Source: Rhodopseudomonas pentothenatexigens (lineage in GTDB: Bacteria > Pseudomonadota > Alphaproteobacteria > Rhizobiales > Xanthobacteraceae). Taken from it: a DNA stretch of 64,000 bases. Of this stretch, positions 52,044-59,447 are shown in pieces. Within the stretch, counting starts at the first letter, position 1. Every line of letters begins with the position of its first letter. The stretch spans positions 1 to 64,000 of the forward strand of contig NZ_UFQQ01000024.1 in assembly GCF_900218015.1 (NCBI RefSeq), in the 5' to 3' direction. The position numbers and the translations under genes are program-made. Below the pieces are notes generated by a model, which searched no databases, was not told the origin of the DNA, and worked only from the letters and a program-made list of their open reading frames with translations.

Positions 52044-53876
52044 ATGACCGCCCCCGTTTCCCACACCCGTGCCCGACCGCTCGGCGCCGCCGAGATCGAG
52101 CACGCCACGCGGATCGCCGAGCCCGACTTCGACCTGCTCGACGCGCTGTATCGCACCGACGACCCGGACGACCAGGCCCGGCTGCTGGCGCGGGTGGTGC
52201 TGTCGGCGTTCGACAATTACTACACGGTGTCGCGGCGGATTCCGGCGCTGGCGCAGTCCGCCTTCGAGGCGCGCGACTGGCCGGTCACGGTGCGGCTGTC
52301 GAAGACCCGGATCGGGCTGTACACCGCCTGCATCGACCAGCTGGTGCCGCTGCTGAAGGCCGGGCTGCCGGAGCTGGCCACCGACGAGCAGCTCTGGCCG
52401 GCCGCGGAGGCCGAACTGCTGGCCGGGATCGAGGGCCGCTACGAGGCCGATTTCGCGTTCGCGTTCTGGCAGTCGCTGCGCCGCAAGCTGGTCAGCGACG
52501 AATGGCGGCCGGTGTCCTACGACGCCGGCGCCACCGCGCGGCGCACCGCCTCGCCCGCCGCGGTGCTGAAGACCACCACCACGACGCTGCCGATCACCGC
52601 CGAGGTGATCGCCGGGATCCTCGACGACGCCGGCTTTCGGGTGCGGTGGCGCGACCGCGACGGCGATGCGGCACTCGCCGCGCAGGCGATCGCGGCGGCG
52701 CTGGAGCCGCTCGGGCCGCGGCCCGGCGAACCGGTGAAGATCGAAATCGCCGACTCCGGGTTCTTCCGCAACCGCGGTGCCTGCCTGGTCGGCCGGATCA
52801 AACTGCGCGATCGCGGCGACATGCCGATGCGCAACCTGCCGCTGTTGATCGCGCTGCTGAACGAGAAGGACGGACTGGTCGTCGACGCGGTGCTCACCGA
52901 CAGCGACGAGCTGCAATACGCGTTCTCCTCGACGCTGGCGAACTACCACGCCACCAATCCGCGCTACCACGAACTGGCCCGGCTGCTCCACGAGCTGATG
53001 CCGAAGCGGCCGCTCGGCACGCAATATTCCTGCATCGGCTTTCATCACCTCGGCAAGGTCGCGGTGATGACCGAGATCCTGGCCGAGCACCGCAGGACCA
53101 AGGAGAAGCTCGCCACCGCGCCCGGCTTCAAGGGCACGGTAGCGATCGCCTTCACGATGCCGTCCTCGGCCTACGTGCTGAAGATCATCCGCGACCACCC
53201 GACCGACGACTACAAATTCGATTATTTCGACGGCCTCGACGAAGTGCTGCGCAAGTACAATCTGGTGCACGAGATCGACCGCGCCGGCTCGATGCTCGAC
53301 AACATCATCTACTCGAACGTAAAGCTCGACCGCGCGATGTTCGCGCCGGAGCTGCTCGACGAGTTGCTGGAAGCCGGGATCGGCACGGTGACGCTCGATC
53401 GCGACGCGCTGGTGTTCCGGCATCTGATCGTGCAGATCAAACTGACGCCGCTGCCGCTGTATCTCGCCAACGCGTCCGCGGCGGAAGCCCGCACCGCGGT
53501 GATCAATCTCGGCGACTGCATCAAGAACAACGCCGCGGCCGACATCTTCAACAAGGATCTCGACGGCCGCAATTACGGGGTCAGCCGCATCCGCAAAGTG
53601 TATCTGTTCGATTACGACGCGGTGGAGCCGCTGACCTCGGTCACGGTGCGCCGCGACGGCGCCGTGCCCGGCGAATTCGAGAACGGGATGGTGTTCCGGC
53701 CGCCGGAGATGCTGGAGGGGCTGCGGATCGATGATCCCGGCCTGCGCCGCGCCTTCCGCGACGCGCATCCCGAGCTGATGCAGGCCGACTATTGGGAAGA
53801 CCTGCAGCGCGCGCTGCGCGACGGCAAGGTGCCGAAGGTGATGAATTATCCGGCGTCGCGGCGGCTGCGGCGGTAG
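52044..53876 (+). CDS. aceK: isocitrate dehydrogenase kinase/phosphatase
   Basis: A 610-residue bifunctional regulator that phosphorylates and dephosphorylates isocitrate dehydrogenase, switching carbon between the TCA cycle and the glyoxylate bypass. The N-terminal regulatory domain covers ~1-310 (DDPDDQARLLARVVLSAFDN, VTVRLSKTRIGLYT). The kinase domain has the nucleotide region APGFKGTVAIAFTMPSSAYV near residue 355-374, VLKIIRDHPTDDYKFDY, and the acidic site in RIRKVYLFDYDAVEPLT near 512-528. It is not next to aceA or aceB here, unlike in enteric bacteria. The likely start is ATG 52044, near the leader hairpin described separately. Confidence 0.96.
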   Translation: MTAPVSHTRARPLGAAEIEHATRIAEPDFDLLDALYRTDDPDDQARLLARVVLSAFDNYYTVSRRIPALAQSAFEARDWPVTVRLSKTRIGLYTACIDQLVPLLKAGLPELATDEQLWPAAEAELLAGIEGRYEADFAFAFWQSLRRKLVSDEWRPVSYDAGATARRTASPAAVLKTTTTTLPITAEVIAGILDDAGFRVRWRDRDGDAALAAQAIAAALEPLGPRPGEPVKIEIADSGFFRNRGACLVGRIKLRDRGDMPMRNLPLLIALLNEKDGLVVDAVLTDSDELQYAFSSTLANYHATNPRYHELARLLHELMPKRPLGTQYSCIGFHHLGKVAVMTEILAEHRRTKEKLATAPGFKGTVAIAFTMPSSAYVLKIIRDHPTDDYKFDYFDGLDEVLRKYNLVHEIDRAGSMLDNIIYSNVKLDRAMFAPELLDELLEAGIGTVTLDRDALVFRHLIVQIKLTPLPLYLANASAAEARTAVINLGDCIKNNAAADIFNKDLDGRNYGVSRIRKVYLFDYDAVEPLTSVTVRRDGAVPGEFENGMVFRPPEMLEGLRIDDPGLRRAFRDAHPELMQADYWEDLQRALRDGKVPKVMNYPASRRLRR

Positions 53877-53969
53877 GAGCCGCACACCCGGGGCTCGTTC
53901 GTGGCCCTTGCCGAATATCGGCGCGGTCTCTACCTGTTCGGGGCTGTTTTTCGGGACGAGGACGCCGCC

Positions 53970-54713
53970 ATGCTCGACGCCGCCTTCAAGGCGCTGACCC
54001 AAATTCTGTCGCCGCCGATGCGCTCGATCCTGTGGCGTTCGGTCGGCTTTGCGCTGGCCTTGATCGCGGTGGCGGCGATCGGATTGCAGCGGCTGCTGAG
54101 CTGGGCGGCCACATCGAGCGAGCTTTGGGCCGAGGCGGCGCTGGGCGGCTTCCAGACCCCGCTGAATATCCTGTCCTGGGTGCTGTCGATCGCCGCCGGG
54201 CTCGGCATCGTGGTCGGCGCGGTGTTCCTGATGCCCGCCGTGACCTCGCTGGTCGCCGGCATTTTCGTCGACGAGGCCGCCGAGCACGTCGAGCGCGCAT
54301 CCTATCCGCACGAAACTCCAGGCGTCGCGCTGCCGATCGGCCTCGCCACCTGGGAGACGGCAAAGACCGCGCTGCTGACCATCCTGGTCTACCTGGTGGC
54401 GCTGCCGTTCCTGTTCGTCGCGGGCGCCGGCGCGATCGTGTTCTTCGTCGCCACCGCCTGGCTGCTCGGCCGGGAATATTTCGAGCTCGCCGCGATGCGC
54501 TTCCGCCCCGCGCCGGAAGCCAAGGCGATGCGGCGCGACAACGCCACCACGGTGTTCATCGGCGGCCTGATCATCGCCGCCTTCGTGTCGATCCCGATCG
54601 TCAACCTGGCGACGCCGTTGTTCGGCATGGCGTTCATGGTGCATCTGCACAAGCGGCTGTCCGGATCGCGGCCGGAAGTGCTCGCGCCGGATCGGCGCAG
54701 TATGTTGCGCTGA
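53970..54713 (+). CDS. CysZ/EI24-like membrane protein (sulfate transport family)
   Basis: A 247-residue inner-membrane protein from ATG 53970 (MLDAAFKALTQILSPPMRSI) with GGACGAGGA before it. Four to six hydrophobic segments occur: VGFALALIAVAAIGLQRLLS, ILSWVLSIAAGLGIVVGAVF, LLTILVYLVALPFLFVAGAG, GGLIIAAFVSIPIVNLATP. The middle part (LVAGIFVDEAAEHVERASYP) and the P-x-x-N-L pattern at the end match the EI24/CysZ group, where E. coli CysZ imports sulfate. Transport of sulfate by this member is only inferred. It lies 93 bases after aceK on the same strand and may be cotranscribed. Confidence 0.8.
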   Translation: MLDAAFKALTQILSPPMRSILWRSVGFALALIAVAAIGLQRLLSWAATSSELWAEAALGGFQTPLNILSWVLSIAAGLGIVVGAVFLMPAVTSLVAGIFVDEAAEHVERASYPHETPGVALPIGLATWETAKTALLTILVYLVALPFLFVAGAGAIVFFVATAWLLGREYFELAAMRFRPAPEAKAMRRDNATTVFIGGLIIAAFVSIPIVNLATPLFGMAFMVHLHKRLSGSRPEVLAPDRRSMLR

Positions 54714-54736
54714 ACCGCACGCAGATGCGCCGGACC

Positions 54737-54847
54737 TTATTCGCTGCGCGGCGCGCTGCGCAGTTTTCGGCGAACCGCGGAGGACACCTCCTGCACCGCA
54801 CCGCCGACGATCATCATCAGAAAACTCGCAAGGTGAGACATCTTCAT
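54737..54847 (-). CDS. possible 36-residue small protein
   Basis: A short frame from ATG 54847 (MKMSHLASFLMMIVGGAVQE) has AGGAG nine bases upstream. A hydrophobic stretch (residues 6-18) is followed by a basic tail VRRKLRSAPRSE, the shape of a small membrane-associated peptide. It is too short to be judged by codon use, and no homolog is recalled. It sits at the far side of the regulatory region shared with bchO and, if real, could answer to the same PpsR-type box. Confidence 0.3.
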   Translation of the reverse strand: MKMSHLASFLMMIVGGAVQEVSSAVRRKLRSAPRSE

Positions 54848-55338
54848 CGCTGAGCACTCCTCGGCAGGCCACCGCGCCATATCGGGTACCGAACATCCTC
54901 TCGGTTGAACCTGGACCGGATCGCGACGTTCCAAGCTGCGCTTGAAGTATCAATTAGTTTGCGTGCGGCGGATACACGAAAGAACCCGTGTCGCTGCATC
55001 CGTCGACTCGATGTCGGCTGTGCCTGACACATCGCGTCAACGTTGCACGACGCCGACGTGAGTAGTTGCGTCGACTGTCGCGCGCCCTTGACGAATCACT
55101 GTCAACCACGCGCCGCATGCGGTGGAGCTGTTAGTTGCGCCGCGCCGAGGATACCCGGCACATCTGCACTGATTACCTTTCTGCGCCTATAGAGCGTGAA
55201 AGTGATTCGCCGAAGGAACTCTCCGGTGGGTCGGCATTTGTCTGGATGCGCCGCGATCTTCCGGCGCCAAGGAGACGATCAGCTTTGGTCCCTCATCCGG
55301 CGCGCGATCCACTTCACACCTCATCGACCACGGCGATC
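54848..55338. other. 491-bp regulatory region upstream of bchO
   Basis: No conserved gene is seen. The region holds several dyad elements: ACACG-N8-CGTGT (54974-54991), the PpsR-type box TGTC-N10-GACA (55012-55029) and TTGAC-N8-GTCAA (55088-55105). An AT-richer patch lies at about 54940-54965. Three well-formed dyads of equal 18-base length in 132 bases, at about 38- and 76-base steps, suggest a multi-site regulatory region. Confidence 0.5.
55012..55029. promoter_or_regulatory. PpsR/CrtJ-type operator TGTcN10gACA
   Basis: TGTCGGCTGTGCCTGACA fits the full consensus TGTc-N10-gACA used by PpsR/CrtJ repressors to shut photosynthesis genes in oxygen and light. It lies about 310 bases before the assigned bchO start. 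The motif is short enough to arise by chance in 64 kb, but finding it ahead of the one photosynthesis-linked gene in the window is meaningful. Confidence 0.6.
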
Positions 55339-56256
55339 GTGACGCGGCTGCCGCACCCCAAGCCTGACTGGGAGCGCGACGGCCACGACTGGCCGCACCG
55401 GGCGAGCAGCCGCTTCGTGGAAACAGCCGGCCTGCGCTGGCACGTCCAGCAGATGGGCCGCGGCCCCGTCGTGCTGCTGCTCCACGGCACCGGCGCGGCG
55501 ACGCATTCGTGGCGCGACCTGGCGCCGCTGCTCGCCGCGCACTTCACGGTGGTCGCACCCGATCTGCCCGGCCACGGTTTCACCGCAACGCCCGCGCGCG
55601 AGCGGATGTCGCTCGAGGCGATGGCGCAGGATCTGGCCAGCCTGCTGCGCACGCTGGGACATCGTCCGCTGCTGGTGGCCGGTCATTCGGCCGGCGTCGC
55701 CGTGCTGGCGCGGATGTGTCTCGACGGTGCGATCGCGCCGGCCGGACTCGTCAGCCTCAACGGTGCGGTCCTGCCGATCGGCGGCCGGGCCGGGCGCTGG
55801 ATGCTGCCGCTGGCGCGGCTGTTGGCAGCGAACGCGATGGTGCCGAGGCTGGTGGCGCGGTTCGCCCGCACGCAAGGCATGGTGGAGCGAATGATCATCG
55901 ACACCGGCTCGACGCTGCACCCCGTGGGAGTCGAATATTATCGGCGTCTGGTATGCAGTCCGGGTCACGTTGCGGCGGCGCTGACCATGATGGCGAGCTG
56001 GCGGCTGGAGCGGATCGCCGATCAGCTGCCGCACCTCGTACCGGGCCTGCTGCTGATCGCCGGCAGCAACGACAAGACCATTGCCTCGACCGATGCCGAG
56101 CGGGTGCAGGCGATGGTCCCCGGCGCCCGCACCGTGATCATGCCCGGGCTAGGCCATCTCGCCCACGAGGAACGCCCGCAGGACGTCGCCGGCCTGATCG
56201 TCGAGTTCGCCCGCGAGCGCGGCGTGCTGCCGCCGGCGCTCGCCGCGGCGGAGTGA
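55339..56256 (+). CDS. bchO: BchO, alpha/beta-hydrolase linked to bacteriochlorophyll synthesis
   Basis: A ~305-residue alpha/beta-hydrolase whose opening LPHPKPDWERDGHDWPHRAS is the BchO mark, with FVETAGLRWHVQQMGRGPVV next. Hydrolase motifs: LLLHGTGAATHSWRDLAP (oxyanion loop), LVAGHSAGVAVLARMCLDG (nucleophile Ser in GHSAG), NDKTIAS and GLGHLAHEE (late Asp and His). BchO is a putative accessory of the magnesium chelatase step; its biochemistry is not settled. It is usually next to bchD/bchI, but neither is here. GTG 55339 is preferred as the family start; ATG 55246 is possible and no strong ribosome site is visible. A PpsR-type box lies upstream. Confidence 0.85.
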   Translation: MTRLPHPKPDWERDGHDWPHRASSRFVETAGLRWHVQQMGRGPVVLLLHGTGAATHSWRDLAPLLAAHFTVVAPDLPGHGFTATPARERMSLEAMAQDLASLLRTLGHRPLLVAGHSAGVAVLARMCLDGAIAPAGLVSLNGAVLPIGGRAGRWMLPLARLLAANAMVPRLVARFARTQGMVERMIIDTGSTLHPVGVEYYRRLVCSPGHVAAALTMMASWRLERIADQLPHLVPGLLLIAGSNDKTIASTDAERVQAMVPGARTVIMPGLGHLAHEERPQDVAGLIVEFARERGVLPPALAAAE

Positions 56257-56342
56257 CGCTGCTGGCGGCAGCGGCCGCAGCGTCGCCAAACTGACGCAGT
56301 CCTGCGCTCAGACTCGGTCCCGACCATTTCAAGCCCCATGCC

Positions 56343-56367
56343 CAACGCCGCGGTGAAGCCGCGGCGT
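56343..56367 (+). promoter_or_regulatory. perfect hairpin before the S10 carboxypeptidase gene
   Basis: AACGCCGCGG-TGAAG-CCGCGGCGTT is a perfect 10-bp stem with a 5-base loop, ending about 18 bases before ATG 56385 and only a few bases before its AAGGAG ribosome site. There is no T run, so it is not a classic terminator. It could end bchO transcripts weakly or act as a leader structure. Confidence 0.5.
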
Positions 56368-56384
56368 TGCCGAAGGAGATGTCG

Positions 56385-57950
56385 ATGCCGCTGTCGCCCC
56401 GGTCCGCCGTGACCGCCACGTTGTTGATTGCAGCACTGGCGCTGCCGCAGCTCGGCTTGAGCGCCGTCGCCCAAGAGGCGCGGCCCGCAGCACCGCACGC
56501 CGATCGGGCCAAATCAGCGGCCGACCAGACCGACACAGCCGCGACTAAAGCCGAGCCCTCACCGGCTCGCGCCGAGCTCAATAGCCTGCCGCCGGATGTC
56601 ACCACCAAGCACAGCCTGGCGCTGCCGGGCCGCACCCTGGCGTTCACCGCCACCGCCGGCTCGATCCGGCTGTACAATGGCAAGGGTGAGCCGCAGGCCG
56701 ACATCGCCATCACCGCCTACAAGCTGGACGGTGCAGATGCACGCACCCGTCCCGTGACGTTCCTGTTCAACGGCGGCCCCGGCGCATCCTCGGCGTGGCT
56801 GCAGCTCGGCGCCGCCGGCCCGTGGCGGCTGCCGATCGGCAACAGCGTGGTGGCGTCTTCGCCGCCGGTGCTGCAGGCGAACGCCGAGACCTGGCTCGAC
56901 TTCACCGACCTCGTCTTCATCGATCCGGTCGGCACCGGCTACAGCCGCTTCGTCGCCAGCGGCGACGAGGTACGCAAGCATTTCTATTCGGTCGACGGCG
57001 ACATCTCGGCGATGGCGGTGGTGATCCGGCGCTGGCTGGAGAAGAACGACCGGCTCGCTTCGCCGAAATATCTGGCGGGCGAAAGCTATGGCGGCATCCG
57101 CGGGCCGAAGGTGGTCGACAACCTGCAGACCAAGCAGGGCATCGGCGTCAACGGCCTGATCCTGGTCTCACCGGTGCTCGACTTCCGCGACCTGTCCGGT
57201 TCCAGCCTGCTGCAATATGCGGCGCGGCTGCCGTCGATGACCGCGGTGGCGCGGCAGCAGAACGGCAAGGTGACTCGCGCCGACCTCGCCGACGTCGAGA
57301 GTTACGCGCGCAGCGAGTTTCTCACCGACCTCGTCAAGGGCGAGGCCGACAGAGAAGCGACCACGCGGCTCGCCGACCGCGTCGCCGCGCTGACCGGCAT
57401 CGACAGGACCGTGAGCCGGCGGCTCGCCGGCCGGCTCGATACTCGCGAATTCCAGCGCGAGTTCGACCGCGAGCACGGCCGCGTCACCGGGCGGTTCGAC
57501 GGCGCCAAGCTCGGGCTCGACCCGTTTCCGGATTCCAGCTCCTCGCATTTCGGCGATCCGTCTGCGGATTCGCTGATCGCCCCGCTGACCAGCGCGGCGA
57601 TGCAGCTGACTCGCTCGAAGCTGAATTGGAAGCCCGATGGTTCGTATGAACTGCTGAACGGCTCGGTCGCCGAACAGTGGGATTTCGGCCGCGGCCGGCA
57701 GCCGCTCGAATCGACCACGCAGCTTCGCGAAATTCTCAGCGTCGATCCGACCCTGCAGGTGCTGGTCACCGGCGGCCTGTTCGATCTCGCCGCGCCTTAT
57801 TACGGCACCCAGATCGTGCTCGATCAGTTGCCGCCGACGTTGGCCGAGAAGCGGGTGAAATTCGTCGTCTATCCAGGCGGCCACATGTTCTACGCCGACG
57901 ACGCATCGCGACAGGCGCTGCGCGATGAAGTGAAGGCGATGATGAAGTAG
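56385..57950 (+). CDS. serine carboxypeptidase, S10 family, exported
   Basis: A 521-residue peptidase from ATG 56385 with AAGGAG six bases before. A signal peptide covers ~1-30 (SAVTATLLIAALALPQLGLS). The S10 marks are FLFNGGPGASSAWLQLGAAGP near residue 124-144, VFIDPVGTGYSRF, the nucleophile in LAGESYGGIRGP near 231-242, the late Asp in VTGGLFDLAAPYY and the terminal His in YPGGHMFYADD. All three catalytic residues are in place. These enzymes trim C-terminal residues; bacterial members are secreted and poorly studied. A Lys/Glu/Ala-rich linker follows the signal peptide. It stands alone, flanked by a hairpin and a family C repeat. Confidence 0.9.
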   Translation: MPLSPRSAVTATLLIAALALPQLGLSAVAQEARPAAPHADRAKSAADQTDTAATKAEPSPARAELNSLPPDVTTKHSLALPGRTLAFTATAGSIRLYNGKGEPQADIAITAYKLDGADARTRPVTFLFNGGPGASSAWLQLGAAGPWRLPIGNSVVASSPPVLQANAETWLDFTDLVFIDPVGTGYSRFVASGDEVRKHFYSVDGDISAMAVVIRRWLEKNDRLASPKYLAGESYGGIRGPKVVDNLQTKQGIGVNGLILVSPVLDFRDLSGSSLLQYAARLPSMTAVARQQNGKVTRADLADVESYARSEFLTDLVKGEADREATTRLADRVAALTGIDRTVSRRLAGRLDTREFQREFDREHGRVTGRFDGAKLGLDPFPDSSSSHFGDPSADSLIAPLTSAAMQLTRSKLNWKPDGSYELLNGSVAEQWDFGRGRQPLESTTQLREILSVDPTLQVLVTGGLFDLAAPYYGTQIVLDQLPPTLAEKRVKFVVYPGGHMFYADDASRQALRDEVKAMMK

Positions 57951-57963
57951 TTCGACGCGGTCT

Positions 57964-58046
57964 CGTCATTGCGAGGAGCAAAGCGACGAAGCAATCCAGG
58001 TCACGCTTCGCGGCCTCTGGATTGCTTCGCTTCGCTCGCAAGGACG
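57964..58046. repeat. family C palindromic repeat (complete)
   Basis: CGTCATTGCGAGGAGCAAAG and GCTTCGCTCGCAAGGACG are inverted ends, with GCAATCCAGG and CTGGATTGC as inner arms. Slightly diverged from 24670-24754. It lies between the carboxypeptidase gene and the convergent nth gene. Confidence 0.85.
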
Positions 58047-58075
58047 GACGGGGCTCGGACGCAGGACAGTCCGAA

Positions 58076-58858
58076 CTAACTCACCGTCTTCTCCGGCCAG
58101 CGGCACAGATCGTTGATCAGGCAGACCTCGCAGCGCGGCTTGCGCGCGAGGCAGGTGTAGCGGCCGTGCAGGATCAGCCAGTGGTGGGCGTGCTGCATGA
58201 ATTCGGCCGGGATCACCCGCTCGAGTTCGAGCTCGACCGCCAGCGGGGTATCGCCCGGCGCCAGCCCGGTACGGTTGCCGACGCGGAAGACGTGGGTGTC
58301 GACCGCCATGGTCGGCTGGCCGAACGCCATGTTCAGCACCACATTGGCGGTCTTTCGGCCGGCGCCGGGCAGCGTCTCGAGTGCCTCGCGGGTGTTCGGC
58401 ACCTCACCGCCAAAGTCGGTGATCAGTTTTTGCGACAGCGCAATCACGTTCTTCGCCTTGGTGCGAAAAAGCCCGATGGTCTTGATGTACTCGCGCAGCC
58501 GCTCCTCGCCGAGCGCCAACATCTTCTGCGGCGTGTCGGCGACCGCGAACAGCGGCCGCGTCGCCTTGTTGACGCCGGCGTCGGTCGCCTGCGCCGAGAG
58601 GACGACCGCGACCAGCAGCGTGAACGGGTTGAGGTGTTCGAGTTCGCCCTTCGGCTCCGGGTTGGCCTCGGCGAAGCGGCTGAACGCCTCGTGCACTTCG
58701 GCGGCGCTCCAGCGACGGGGGGACTTGCCGCGGCGGGGCGCCGCCTGCTTGGCCGCCGGTTTCGGCTTGGCGGTGATGGCGCGCTTGGCGGATTTGGCAG
58801 GGGGCGTCGCAGGCGTCCTGGCGGCCGGCGCGGGGGGGCGGCGGGTGGTTTTCGGCAT
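58076..58858 (-). CDS. nth: endonuclease III (DNA glycosylase/AP lyase)
   Basis: A 260-residue base-excision repair enzyme removing oxidised pyrimidines. The first ~48 residues form a Lys/Ala/Pro-rich extension (KTTRRPPAPAARTPATPPAK), absent from the 211-residue E. coli form. The helix-hairpin-helix TLPGAGRKTANVVLNMAFG holds the catalytic lysine, and AVDTHVFRVGNR the catalytic aspartate. The [4Fe-4S] cluster cysteines are C-x6-C-x2-C-x5-C in CLARKPRCEVCLINDLC at the end. The extension could add non-specific DNA contacts. Divergent from the DUF2244 gene, with only 22 bases between starts. Confidence 0.96.
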   Translation of the reverse strand: MPKTTRRPPAPAARTPATPPAKSAKRAITAKPKPAAKQAAPRRGKSPRRWSAAEVHEAFSRFAEANPEPKGELEHLNPFTLLVAVVLSAQATDAGVNKATRPLFAVADTPQKMLALGEERLREYIKTIGLFRTKAKNVIALSQKLITDFGGEVPNTREALETLPGAGRKTANVVLNMAFGQPTMAVDTHVFRVGNRTGLAPGDTPLAVELELERVIPAEFMQHAHHWLILHGRYTCLARKPRCEVCLINDLCRWPEKTVS

Positions 58859-58880
58859 GGATGAGGTATAATATTCCGCT

Positions 58881-59396
58881 ATGGCGACAGAACCTGATCT
58901 TGGTCCGGATTCGAGAGAGCCGAAACTGTTTTCGGCGCGGCTGAAGCCGCACCGTGCCTTGAGTCACAACGGATTTCTGATCCTGATCGGGCTGATCGGC
59001 ACCGTGAGCTTCGCGGCCGGGCTGGCGTTCTGGATGATGGGCGCCTGGCCGGTGTTCGGATTCTTCGGGTTGGACGTGCTGGCGCTCGCCATTGCGTTCA
59101 GGGTGAGCTTCGCCCGCGCCCGCGCCAGCGAGGAGATCTCGATGACCTGCAGCGAACTGCGGGTCCGTCGCACCTCGGCGCGCGGCGAGGTGGCCGAATG
59201 GGTGTTGAACCCGCTCTGGGTGCGGCTGGAGAAGATCGTCCACCACGAGGCCGGGATCGAGCGGCTGTATCTGGTCTCCTCGGGGCGCCGGCTGGCGATC
59301 GCCGGCTTCCTCGGTGCCGAGGAAAAGGCCAGCTTCGCCAATGCATTGATGGCGGCGCTGGATGCCGCGCGGCGCGGTCCCTTGTACCAGCCCTGA
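58881..59396 (+). CDS. DUF2244 integral membrane protein
   Basis: A 171-residue membrane protein. After a charged N-terminus two transmembrane helices appear back to back: GFLILIGLIGTVSFAAGLAF and WPVFGFFGLDVLALAIAFRV (residues ~31-75). A soluble domain of about 95 residues ends it, with VRRTSARGEVAEWVLNPLW and VSSGRRLAIAGFLGAEEKAS. This layout is DUF2244, of unknown function and often near cytochrome oxidase or nth-type genes in alphaproteobacteria. It starts 22 bases from nth on the other strand, implying overlapping promoters, and is followed after 51 bases by the Ada-like gene on the same strand. Confidence 0.85.
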   Translation: MATEPDLGPDSREPKLFSARLKPHRALSHNGFLILIGLIGTVSFAAGLAFWMMGAWPVFGFFGLDVLALAIAFRVSFARARASEEISMTCSELRVRRTSARGEVAEWVLNPLWVRLEKIVHHEAGIERLYLVSSGRRLAIAGFLGAEEKASFANALMAALDAARRGPLYQP

Positions 59397-59447
59397 AGGT
59401 CAGGAAATCGGGTGGCGGCAGGCGCCGCGATCGGTAACATCGGCGGT

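Noticed and set aside
51912-54953. 1013-residue minus-strand frame over aceK and the CysZ-like gene
   Set aside because: It is fully antisense to two well-supported genes and has biased composition (RRR, HHR, QQ runs).
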